Of a stretch of 64,000 nt of DNA, positions 25,971 to 33,918 are shown piece by piece. The notes beneath the pieces are model-generated. The model saw nothing but the letters and a program-made list of their open reading frames with translations. It ran no database searches and was not told where the DNA came from. The DNA comes from Alteromonas_F sp964429915 (GTDB lineage: Bacteria; Pseudomonadota; Gammaproteobacteria; Enterobacterales; Alteromonadaceae). The stretch lies in assembly GCA_964429915.1 (NCBI GenBank), contig CAYSDZ010000009.1, positions 40,573 to 104,572 of the forward strand. The letters are read 5' to 3'. The position numbers and the translations under genes are program-made. Position 1 is the first letter of the stretch, and each line of letters opens with the position of its first letter.

Positions 25971-27051
25971 CTGAATTAATCATATTCGACTCTGCATTAA
26001 GCAACATCACAAAACCCGTTCCGGTTTCTGGTGAAAACGCAACATCGGCTCGATAACCTTTCACCCAACCCCCGTGATAGTTGATAATGTGGCCATTGAA
26101 GTCGTACACGCGCCATCCTAAACCATAATGGGCGTTATTTAGGTAGTCTTTCCATCCCCTGCGATATCGCTCGCGGCTTGTTACTACTCTGGGCGTCGTA
26201 ATCTTTTCAACAAGATGAGATGGAATCACTTGCTCAAACTCACCTAGCAATGCCTGCAAGTAACGTGTCATATCCTGAATGCTAGCATTGACGCCTGCTG
26301 CTGGCGCAAACCGATAGTAATTACTTTCTACCTTTGTTTGCTTGAACTTGGTTCGCGTAATAGCCATGTGTGGTCTGGCCCAACTTTTCGACTGCATCAA
26401 GCCCGCTTTACCAACACTGGCGGTATTCATTGCTAAAGGCGTAAAAACTAAATCTTGAAGCTGCCTGTGATATGAGCTGTCTATTTGATAAAAGTAGTCG
26501 GCAATGGCACCAAACAAGGCATTTTGGTAGGTATAACATTGTCCAGGTTTACAGAGAAGTTGAAGTTCAGATAAGTCGTTTAACACGCGTGCTAATGAAT
26601 AATCTGCCTCAATCAAGTTGTCGTAAGCATTGGGCATAAACCCACTTGATTGCCCCACAATATCTGCCACGCTCAAAGGCTCAAACGGCTCCTTTTGCCA
26701 TTTTTCGTCCTCAAGTAATTCACTGATAGGGGTATCCCAGTTTAAATCGTTTGCCGTAATGTACTTTGCCATCATTACGCTTGTGAAGGTTTTGGATACC
26801 GACGCAAGCCTAAATACGGTCTCGCTCGTTACAGGGGCTCCATTTTTGTGGGTTTTTCCGTAAGTAACAATTTGTGGTGCTTTACCTTTTTCATAAAATA
26901 CAAACGCGTAACCGGGCACATTATTTTTTTTTGCCTGATAACGAACGTAACGCTTGTAGTCTTCAAACCACTTGTCAGAGGCGTATACCTGCGCTTCTAT
27001 ACTGAAAAACAAAAACAATACTAAACACAATCGAAAAAACTGCAAAAACAC
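25903..27051 (-). CDS. Secreted serine hydrolase, beta-lactamase family
   Basis: 382 residues with a signal peptide (about 1-24, ending in VYASDK). Class C-like motifs: SVSK near residue 87-90 (nucleophile Ser), YQN near 175 and HGG near 324 in place of the usual KTG. This combination is found in many esterases, D-aminopeptidases and penicillin-binding-protein-like enzymes. A true beta-lactamase is not implied. Periplasmic or extracellular. Convergent and overlapping with the glycosyltransferase gene. Confidence 0.85.
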   Translation of the reverse strand: MFLQFFRLCLVLFLFFSIEAQVYASDKWFEDYKRYVRYQAKKNNVPGYAFVFYEKGKAPQIVTYGKTHKNGAPVTSETVFRLASVSKTFTSVMMAKYITANDLNWDTPISELLEDEKWQKEPFEPLSVADIVGQSSGFMPNAYDNLIEADYSLARVLNDLSELQLLCKPGQCYTYQNALFGAIADYFYQIDSSYHRQLQDLVFTPLAMNTASVGKAGLMQSKSWARPHMAITRTKFKQTKVESNYYRFAPAAGVNASIQDMTRYLQALLGEFEQVIPSHLVEKITTPRVVTSRERYRRGWKDYLNNAHYGLGWRVYDFNGHIINYHGGWVKGYRADVAFSPETGTGFVMLLNAESNMINSATAEFWHRFFENREAVLQTAAQ

Positions 27052-27227
27052 ACCACTTATTACTGTTCTAATTTATTTATCGCGCAATATTACAGGCAGC
27101 AACACCATCCAGTTGCAAGCCTTAGCTGTGTTCCCTTCAACAGCCTAAGAACAGACCCGTATTGCGGCGATATGTTCCTTCGTCAGACAAGCTATTGTAT
27201 TCTCAACTATACCAGACAGAGATAAAC

Positions 27228-28649
27228 CTAAGTGATCAAATCGACACAAACCGTGTTATGGCCACGTTGCCTTGCCTGATATAAGGCGTCTTCTGCGTGG
27301 CTAGACACCTCCAAAAGAGGGCGCGCAGAAGCGGTAAACGATACACCAAAAGAAGCAGTCACGGTTAAGCCTTCGTAAGTAGTCGACTGGGGCAGAGTGG
27401 CGATACCGTGACGCAAATTATTTGCACAATTTTGTGCTTCATTTGGCCCTGTATTTGGCATGAGAATAATAAACACCTCACTGCTCCATCGCCCTAATAC
27501 ATACCCCTCTTTTATGTGCCTACGCAAGTAATCCGAGACTTTTTCCAGGACTTCGTCTCCCGCATTGCGTCCGTGAATGTCGTTGATATCCGAAAAATGG
27601 TCAACATCAACCAATACAAGACTCAAGCTGCCGTGTTGTTTTATTTGTTGATGATAGATATCTGTCATTTGTTTTTTGTCAGGCAGGCGAGCGTTATTTC
27701 GAATAATAAGATCAGACTTCATATCTTTGCGGAAAAAGTAAAGTAAATTATTGATCAGCAAAAAAAGAGCGAAAACGATAATTAACAGAGAAACCACACT
27801 AAAAATAAATCCATTGGATATTTCTGTTTGGCGTTTGTCTAGGGGGCTTAGAAGATATACAGTCCAGTCAAACTGAGGAAGAACCACCTCTGCAATCAAA
27901 AAGTCTTTTTCGTCAATATTGACCAAACGATTGTTCAAGTCGCGATTGCCTTGGACTTCTTGTGGTAAATCGGTAAACCAGCTCAGTGTGCTTAAATGCT
28001 TGAAGTCAGAAGAAGAAGCTAGCAGTGTGGGGTCTGACGACAGCATAATGTTACCGTTGGGGTCGACAAATAAGAAATCGTAACCGTATCGTTTTTTGTA
28101 TTGCTTAAAAACATTAATAAAGCTATTGAGACTCTTCCCTACCCCAAAAAATCCAAGGAATTTGCCATTGTCATTAAACATCTTTAAGTCGATGTAAAAA
28201 TGTGGGTCTTCCCATTTGCCGATGTCAGCCACTTCGTCATCGTCAATCGCTTTATATTTGAAATACCAGTTTACTTTATCCTCGTCCAACGCCAATTTGC
28301 TGCCATCTGAATGGTATTGCATTCTGGTTTCTTCATGAGCAATAAAAAAGGTCATGCCAAATTCTTGTTCAAGCCTACGCAGTACGGCATAAACTTTTGT
28401 TTCGTCTAACCTGTCCGCATTCATTATTTCAATGAGTTCGCGAGACTTCCCCAGTGTTTCAGAAATATGTAAGGGCTTAAACAGTTGGTTGACGATGAGG
28501 GACACGGCAGGGGACGTGCTACTTTGTTGTGCTCGACTTTGCTCAGCAACAATTTTGGATACACTAAAGTGAACCAAAGTCACTATGGCCAACACCACTA
28601 CGGCAAACAACACGAGTATGCTTCGGTGTAATGTTCTAAATGTGTTCAT
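27228..28649 (-). CDS. Membrane sensor with degenerate GGDEF domain
   Basis: 473 residues. One transmembrane helix at about 12-32, a long periplasmic sensor domain (about 35-285, Cache-like pattern with DPNGNIMLSSDP and FLIAEVVLPQFDWTVYLLSP strands), a second helix at about 288-312, and a GGDEF domain (about 330-470). Metal-binding DVDHFSDINDIHGRNAGDEV is intact, but the active-site motif reads SSEVF (in GRWSSEVFIILMP), so Gly-Gly-Asp/Glu-Glu is lost. It is probably not a cyclase but may bind GTP or regulate another protein. No inhibitory RxxD site is seen before it. It stands alone, upstream of the serine hydrolase on the same strand. Confidence 0.85.
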   Translation of the reverse strand: MNTFRTLHRSILVLFAVVVLAIVTLVHFSVSKIVAEQSRAQQSSTSPAVSLIVNQLFKPLHISETLGKSRELIEIMNADRLDETKVYAVLRRLEQEFGMTFFIAHEETRMQYHSDGSKLALDEDKVNWYFKYKAIDDDEVADIGKWEDPHFYIDLKMFNDNGKFLGFFGVGKSLNSFINVFKQYKKRYGYDFLFVDPNGNIMLSSDPTLLASSSDFKHLSTLSWFTDLPQEVQGNRDLNNRLVNIDEKDFLIAEVVLPQFDWTVYLLSPLDKRQTEISNGFIFSVVSLLIIVFALFLLINNLLYFFRKDMKSDLIIRNNARLPDKKQMTDIYHQQIKQHGSLSLVLVDVDHFSDINDIHGRNAGDEVLEKVSDYLRRHIKEGYVLGRWSSEVFIILMPNTGPNEAQNCANNLRHGIATLPQSTTYEGLTVTASFGVSFTASARPLLEVSSHAEDALYQARQRGHNTVCVDLIT

Positions 28650-28843
28650 AGTTGGTTCTCTTCCTGAGAATAGCAGTGAATCAAAAGCAAATTACGAACT
28701 AAACTTAATGTTCAGTCGTTAACGCACTCAAAGTACCACAAAAACAACACATTATCATTCTGAATATTTTTACATAACAGTCACTGACAAGCGCGGTCGC
28801 AACGAGTACACTTTTTATAAATTAAAAAACTTACTTTCACATT

Positions 28844-30208
28844 ATGTTTTCAGTTGTAATATTAGCGGCCGGAAAAGGTACGCGAATGAAATCGTCTTTA
28901 CCTAAAGTGCTTCATCCTGTGGGAGGCGTTCCCATGGTGCAGCGTATTATTGATACCGTGACCACCCTGTCACCCAGAGCGATTCACTTAGTGTATGGTC
29001 ACGGTGCAGAGCAGTTACAAAGCACCTTAGCAGCGAACGAATTGAATTGGTGCTTGCAAAGCGAGCAATTAGGCACTGGACACGCAGTGATGCAAGCACA
29101 GCCTCATATTCAAGACTATGAAGATGTGCTTGTTTTAGTAGGTGATGCGCCGCTTATACAAGCGTCAACATTACATAAGTTACAATTAGCCAAACAAAAC
29201 GCCGATATTGCGCTGTTAACGGTCGATTTAGACGACCCCACCGGTATGGGGCGTATTCTGCGCGATGGGGATGATGGAGATAATATTATCGGCATCGTTG
29301 AACATAAAGATGCCAGTAATGCACAGCGAGCTATTACTGAAATTAACACTGGCATGATGATGATGTCTGGAAGTGACTTAAAACGTTGGTTAGGCCAGTT
29401 ATCGAACAACAATGCACAAGGTGAGTATTACTTAACCGACATTATTGCCATGGCCGCACAAGAAGGCAAACGTATTCAAAGTGCACAGCCCGAAAGCGCT
29501 ATTGAAGTTGAAGGTATCAATAACCGAATGCAACTATCGAAGCTTGAGCGCGCTTTGCAAATGCGTCAAGCTGAACACCTTATGATGGAAGGAGTGACGC
29601 TACTCGATCCAAATCGCTTTGATTTACGCGGCGAACTCATCGTAGGAAAAGATGTTGTGATTGATGTGAATGTCGTGATTGAAGGTAGAGTAGTACTAGG
29701 CGATGGCGTTGTGATTGGCCCTAATTGCTGTTTGAAAAACTGCGAAGTGCAAGCGAACAGTAAAATTGAAGCGTTCAGCCAATTAGACAATGCCCTCGTA
29801 GGAGAAAACTGCACTGTAGGCCCATACGGCCGATTACGCCCCGGTTCAGAACTCAAAGCACATGCCAAAGTGGGTAATTTTGTTGAAATGAAAAATGCGG
29901 TGTTGGGTGAAGGCGCAAAAGCCAATCATTTAACGTACTTGGGTGATGCCGAAGTGGGCGCCCAAGCGAACATTGGAGCGGGTACGATAACCTGTAACTA
30001 TGACGGTGTGAATAAATCCAAAACCGTTATTGGTGAAAATGCGTTTATTGGCTCTAATTCTGCCTTGGTCGCCCCTGTTACCATTGGAAAAGACGCAACG
30101 GTAGGAGCCGGTAGTACTATCAATAAAGACGTCAATGACAATGAGCTTGCCTTGAGTCGAGCTAAACAACGTAATATTGAAGGGTGGCAACGCCCCAGCA
30201 AACGTTAA
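28844..30208 (+). CDS. glmU: Bifunctional UDP-GlcNAc pyrophosphorylase / GlcN-1-P acetyltransferase
   Basis: 454 residues. The N-terminal nucleotidyltransferase (about 1-230) has the LAAGKGTRMKS loop and QLGTGHAV; the C-terminal left-handed beta-helix (about 250-454) has repeated hexapeptides, with SKTVIGENAFIGSN and the acetyl-CoA binding tail NVNDNELALSRAKQRNI-type end. It makes UDP-GlcNAc, the precursor of peptidoglycan and lipid A. glmS follows 57 bp downstream in the same direction, so precursor supply is encoded together. Confidence 0.97.
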   Translation: MFSVVILAAGKGTRMKSSLPKVLHPVGGVPMVQRIIDTVTTLSPRAIHLVYGHGAEQLQSTLAANELNWCLQSEQLGTGHAVMQAQPHIQDYEDVLVLVGDAPLIQASTLHKLQLAKQNADIALLTVDLDDPTGMGRILRDGDDGDNIIGIVEHKDASNAQRAITEINTGMMMMSGSDLKRWLGQLSNNNAQGEYYLTDIIAMAAQEGKRIQSAQPESAIEVEGINNRMQLSKLERALQMRQAEHLMMEGVTLLDPNRFDLRGELIVGKDVVIDVNVVIEGRVVLGDGVVIGPNCCLKNCEVQANSKIEAFSQLDNALVGENCTVGPYGRLRPGSELKAHAKVGNFVEMKNAVLGEGAKANHLTYLGDAEVGAQANIGAGTITCNYDGVNKSKTVIGENAFIGSNSALVAPVTIGKDATVGAGSTINKDVNDNELALSRAKQRNIEGWQRPSKR

Positions 30209-30265
30209 TTGATTTAACCTTGGCGTAACGGTAATCTTCGCCCCCATCACCTAAAGGAGAAAAAC

Positions 30266-32098
30266 ATGTGCGGTATAGTTGGAGCAGTTGCAGAACGTAA
30301 TGTTGTTGAGATATTGCTTGAAGGCCTCAAACGCCTAGAATATAGAGGTTATGATTCAGCAGGTGTTGCATTATTGCAGAATGATGGTTCTTTTACCCGA
30401 ATTCGTCGAACTGGCAAGGTTCAAGCTTTAGTTGATGCGGTAAATAATCAGCCAGTTTTAGGCGGTACGGGAATTGCGCATACTCGGTGGGCAACGCATG
30501 GTGGGGTAACCGAAGACAATGCACACCCGCACGTTTCTTCAGATCGCATAGCGGTTGTTCACAACGGTATTATTGAAAATTATGAGACCTTAAAAGAACA
30601 GTTACGTGACAAAGGCTACATTCACAGTAGCGATACGGATACTGAAACCATTGCTCATACCGTACATACGTTACTAGCCGAATCCGATTCTTTACTCCAA
30701 GCCGTTCAAAAAGCCGTAAGTCAGTTTCATGGCGCCTATGGAACGGTTGTAATGGATAAGAACGATCCTTCTCGTATTGTAGTGGCACGCTCTGGTAGCC
30801 CTTTGGTCATTGGTTTAGGATTGGGTGAAAATTTTGTCGCCTCAGATCAAATGGCCTTACTCCCAGTGACACGCCGATTTATTTTTTTAGAAGAGGGTGA
30901 CGTCGCCGAAATTACGCGAAGAACCGTGCGTATATTCGACAGTCAGGGTGAGGCTGTTGAACGAGAAATTATCGAATCAAACATAGAGCATGATTCTGGC
31001 GATAAAGCGGGTTACCGACATTACATGCTAAAAGAGATCCACGAACAACCGACTGTAGTCAGAAATGCATTACAAAATCGGCTTGTGGGCGACGATATTG
31101 CCCATGATGTATTTGGCGAGGGCGCAGATACTATTTTTTCAACCATCAAGCATGTACAAATTGTGGCGTGCGGAACCAGTTATCATGCCGGTATGACAGC
31201 GCGCTACTGGCTTGAAGAGTATGCGGGTGTGTCTTGCAATATCGAAATTGCATCAGAGTTTCGCTATCGTAAATCGGTTGTGTTGCCAGACAGTTTGCTG
31301 ATCACCATTTCTCAATCTGGTGAAACCGCAGATACCCTAGCAGCATTAAGGCTTGCAAAGAAAATTGGCTACACATCTAGCTTAACCATTTGTAATGTGC
31401 TGGGTTCGTCTTTAGTCCGTGAATCTGATTTGGCTTACATGACAAAAGCTGGAGCTGAAATTGGAGTCGCATCAACTAAAGCATTTACAACTCAATTAGC
31501 CGGTTTTTTGTTGCTCACCTTAGCGCTTGGCAAACATAACAATATGACCCCAGAAAGTGCCAAAGCAATTGCTCTAGCTCTCCATAGCTTACCGGCCAAA
31601 TTAGAAGAAACGCTGTCTATGACCAAGGGTATCGAAGATTTAGCCGAAGAGTTTGCCGATAAACACCACAGCTTGTTTTTAGGAAGAGGCGACCAATACC
31701 CGATTGCAATGGAAGGTGCGCTAAAACTTAAGGAAATTTCTTATATCCATGCTGAAGCTTATGCTTCTGGAGAGCTAAAGCATGGCCCCTTAGCGCTCAT
31801 TGACGAGGAAATGCCGGTTATCGTGGTTGCACCCAACAACGAATTGCTTGAGAAGCTAAAGTCGAATGTGGAAGAGGTACGTGCACGAGGCGGCATTATG
31901 TATGTCTTTGCCGATAAAAACGCCAACTTCAAAAGCGATGACACCATGCGCGTTATCGATGTACCACACTGTGACGACCCTATCGCGCCTATCGTTTATA
32001 CCGTGCCATTGCAATTATTGTCTTACTACGTAGCATTAATTAAAGGAACCGATGTTGATCAGCCCCGTAACCTAGCGAAAAGTGTTACTGTGGAGTAG
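30266..32098 (+). CDS. glmS: Glutamine-fructose-6-phosphate aminotransferase (isomerizing)
   Basis: 610 residues, canonical. After Met comes the catalytic Cys2 (MCGIVGAVAERN) of the glutaminase domain (about 1-240), followed by two SIS domains (about 285-425 and 455-590) with CGTSYHAGM, SQSGETADTL and the end YVALIKGTDVDQPRNLAKSVTVE-type tail. GlmS converts fructose-6-P to glucosamine-6-P and feeds GlmU. AAAGGAG precedes the start. The 3' end includes the conserved attTn7 recognition sequence. Confidence 0.98.
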   Translation: MCGIVGAVAERNVVEILLEGLKRLEYRGYDSAGVALLQNDGSFTRIRRTGKVQALVDAVNNQPVLGGTGIAHTRWATHGGVTEDNAHPHVSSDRIAVVHNGIIENYETLKEQLRDKGYIHSSDTDTETIAHTVHTLLAESDSLLQAVQKAVSQFHGAYGTVVMDKNDPSRIVVARSGSPLVIGLGLGENFVASDQMALLPVTRRFIFLEEGDVAEITRRTVRIFDSQGEAVEREIIESNIEHDSGDKAGYRHYMLKEIHEQPTVVRNALQNRLVGDDIAHDVFGEGADTIFSTIKHVQIVACGTSYHAGMTARYWLEEYAGVSCNIEIASEFRYRKSVVLPDSLLITISQSGETADTLAALRLAKKIGYTSSLTICNVLGSSLVRESDLAYMTKAGAEIGVASTKAFTTQLAGFLLLTLALGKHNNMTPESAKAIALALHSLPAKLEETLSMTKGIEDLAEEFADKHHSLFLGRGDQYPIAMEGALKLKEISYIHAEAYASGELKHGPLALIDEEMPVIVVAPNNELLEKLKSNVEEVRARGGIMYVFADKNANFKSDDTMRVIDVPHCDDPIAPIVYTVPLQLLSYYVALIKGTDVDQPRNLAKSVTVE

Positions 32099-32123
32099 TG
32101 GTGCCGCTAACGGATAGAATCTT
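32050..32123 (+). other. attTn7 site (glmS 3' end and 25-bp insertion offset)
   Basis: The last codons of glmS (GATCAGCCCCGTAACCTAGC and the following ending) match the conserved region recognised by TnsD of Tn7-like transposons. In E. coli Tn7 inserts about 25 bp past the stop codon. Here exactly 25 bp separate the stop (32098) from a TGTGGGA at 32124, which resembles the terminal 5'-TGTGGG of Tn7. The site is therefore probably used, or was once. No tns genes or second end are seen. Confidence 0.6.
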
Positions 32124-32295
32124 TGTGGGAGAGGAATACTTTTCACCAAGGATAAGTTTCATACTAAAAACGCCTTTTTTTGTAAATACATTACTTATGA
32201 TGTTTGCAAAAGTCTTTACGATGCTTATTCGCTAGTCAGCAGCAATATTCACTGCCCCAGTTGGTTTAGCATATGTATATCCGGTCCACATCAAC

Positions 32296-32577
32296 ATGCA
32301 GAGAGAGATTGAGTGTTTTGCTTGGTCTATCAAACTAATGCCGATTTCGAGGGGATGGACGCCCCCCCCTTGTATAGAGCGGTTCTTGGGAACGGGTACG
32401 GTCCTGAAAAGAAAAGCGCCCGCTAAAAGAAACATTGGTGTCGATTTGAATAGGGCCTGCATAGATAACTTTGACTATGCTGAAGCGGAATTATTTTGTG
32501 AAGATGCTTTTAAGTTCTTAGAAAATTTCGACTATTTAACTAGCGGTCGTGCGATATCCTATCTCGATCCTTCTTGA
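32296..32577 (+). pseudogene. DNA adenine methylase (Dam-type) fragment
   Basis: Within this frame the sequence CIERFLGTGTVLKRKAPAKR followed by NIGVDLNRACIDNFDY and LFCEDAFKFLENFDYLTS closely matches the N-terminal half of Dam-type N6-adenine methylases (the FxGxG SAM motif, then I/VGxDLD and a CxDAFxFL strand). The catalytic motif that should read DPPY is cut to DPS and a stop at 32575-32577. The start and the target-recognition domain are absent. It lies in the attTn7 region. A decayed phage- or island-type methylase is the best explanation. Confidence 0.75.
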
Positions 32578-32617
32578 GTATAAGAAAGATTAACGCTATT
32601 AGACTGAACCCTGAAAT

Positions 32618-32884
32618 TTAAGCAACTTGCCCGAAGTTATCAGAGTCTCTAGCGAGTAAGGTTTGCCAAGTAAAAACCTTCTTCCCTGCATCAGTCCCAA
32701 CCGTAATTCGGTAATTTACGGTAGCGGTAGCGGCGATTGGTACATTTTGATTATGGGTATTGTATTTGGGGTTAGCGCTATTACTCCATGGAAAAAAGCG
32801 AATACATAAACCTGAAGATGGGAAAAATTGATGCCGCTTAAAAACGGTAATTTTGTTGCCAACAAACGTATATCCCTTTGACAT
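32618..32884 (-). CDS. Hypothetical small protein in the attTn7 region
   Basis: An 88-residue minus-strand frame beginning MSKGYTFVGNKITVFKRHQF and ending ARDSDNFGQVA. It is alternately polar and beta-like without a recognised domain, signal peptide or transmembrane segment. Its start lies close to the divergent vapB promoter. The composition is plausible for a gene, but there is no recognised family and no convincing ribosome site, so it may not be real. Confidence 0.3.
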   Translation of the reverse strand: MSKGYTFVGNKITVFKRHQFFPSSGLCIRFFPWSNSANPKYNTHNQNVPIAATATVNYRITVGTDAGKKVFTWQTLLARDSDNFGQVA

Positions 32885-32937
32885 ATACATATGCATTGGT
32901 AAGATGTATATACGCTAGGAATATACGTGAGGGTGTT

Positions 32938-33177
32938 ATGACGCAAACAGTTCAAACTACAGTTTTTAAATCCAACAAGTCTCAAGCTGTAAGATTACCG
33001 AAGCCCGTTGCTCTACCTGATGAAGTGAAGGAGGTCGATGTGGTATCTGTTGGGAATAAACGGATTATTTCTCCTGCTGGTACGGCGTGGGATGACTGGT
33101 TTGCATCCGGCAGTGTGTCAGATGATTTTATGAATGATAGAAAGCAGCCGGTAGTGCAGAAAAGAGAAGAGTTTTAA
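32938..33177 (+). CDS. vapB: VapB-type antitoxin
   Basis: 79 residues starting MTQTVQTTVFKSNKSQAVRL at 32938, after GTGAGGG. The N-terminal AbrB/SpoVT swapped-hairpin fold (TTVFKSNKSQAVRLPKPVALP, then VDVVSVGNKRIISP) binds DNA, and the acidic, Trp-containing tail (WDDWFASG...FMNDRKQP) inhibits the toxin. Its stop codon shares one base with the vapC start, so the two are translationally coupled. It should bind AT-rich repeats ATATACG (32909-32926) in its promoter. Confidence 0.92.
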   Translation: MTQTVQTTVFKSNKSQAVRLPKPVALPDEVKEVDVVSVGNKRIISPAGTAWDDWFASGSVSDDFMNDRKQPVVQKREEF

Positions 33178-33581
33178 TGCACAAGTACATGCTAAATACA
33201 GATACTTGCATCTACACGATTAAAAGAAAACCGGCACACTTAAAGCGATTGTTCAATGCCCATATAGGGCAGCTTTGCATTTCTGCTGTCACTTGGGGTG
33301 AATTGGTAGGAGGCGCTGAGAAATCACAACAGATAGAAAGAAACCTGTCTGATATTGAAGGCTTTGCTGCAAGACTGGAAGTATTAAAATTCGATAGAGA
33401 TGCGGCAAGGCAGTTTGGCCAAGTCAAAGCTGCACTTGAGAACCAAGGTAATGTGATTGGTAGTTATGACATGATGATTGCCGGTCATGCACGTAGTCAT
33501 GGGCTAATCCTTGTAACAAATAACGAAAGAGAATTTCAGCGAGTTGATGGTTTACGGATCGAAAACTGGCTTAACAAATAG
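33177..33581 (+). CDS. vapC: VapC-type PIN-domain ribonuclease toxin
   Basis: 134 residues. PIN fold with the four acidic active-site residues in place: Asp9 in LNTDTCIYTIK, Glu42 in TWGEL, Asp99 in SYDMMIAGHA, and the later acidic/Asn cluster in VTNNEREF. It should cleave tRNA or rRNA when VapB is degraded. Sits with vapB in the attTn7 region. Complete and apparently functional. Confidence 0.93.
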   Translation: MHKYMLNTDTCIYTIKRKPAHLKRLFNAHIGQLCISAVTWGELVGGAEKSQQIERNLSDIEGFAARLEVLKFDRDAARQFGQVKAALENQGNVIGSYDMMIAGHARSHGLILVTNNEREFQRVDGLRIENWLNK

Positions 33582-33868
33582 ATAGAAAACAATGAATGAA
33601 GAATTTCACGATCACATTTGAAGCTAAAAACCGAAAAGCCAATTAAAAGAACAATAAACAAGGTCATAAACAATAACTAACTTAACTGGCTAAAAATTTT
33701 GTTACTGTTTCAAGTATAAAAAATATTCAACCTGTGTACTACCCTCTGTGTCGGCTGTGTTTTAGGGTATTCCCAAATATTCTGCTAAGTGAGGAGGTGG
33801 AACCCTATCCAAATTTAGCCAACAGTAGTTACTTCGTAAGTAGTACATCTACAAAAACAAATAAGCAT
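33582..33868. other. Gap between vapC and the M16 peptidase terminator
   Basis: About 290 bp, AT-rich, with no gene seen. It contains no recognisable transposon end or TA-flanked repeat. A GAGGTGGAAC match at 33793-33802 resembles part of the MITE arm but lacks the rest. Confidence 0.5.
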
Positions 33869-33902
33869 TAAAAAGGCGTGAACCTTTCGATGTCACGCCT
33901 TC
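33869..33902 (-). terminator. Terminator of the M16 peptidase gene
   Basis: AAGGCGTGA (33873-33881) and TCACGCCTT (33893-33901) form a perfect 9-bp stem with an 11-nt loop; on the minus strand TTTTT follows. It is 17 bp past the stop of the gene at 33919. Confidence 0.88.
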
Positions 33903-33918
33903 AATCAAATAAAAAGCC

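Noticed and set aside
33793..33802. GAGGTGGAAC match to the MITE arm
   Set aside because: Only ten bases match, the terminal GGGTA is absent and there is no TA or partner arm; chance is enough.
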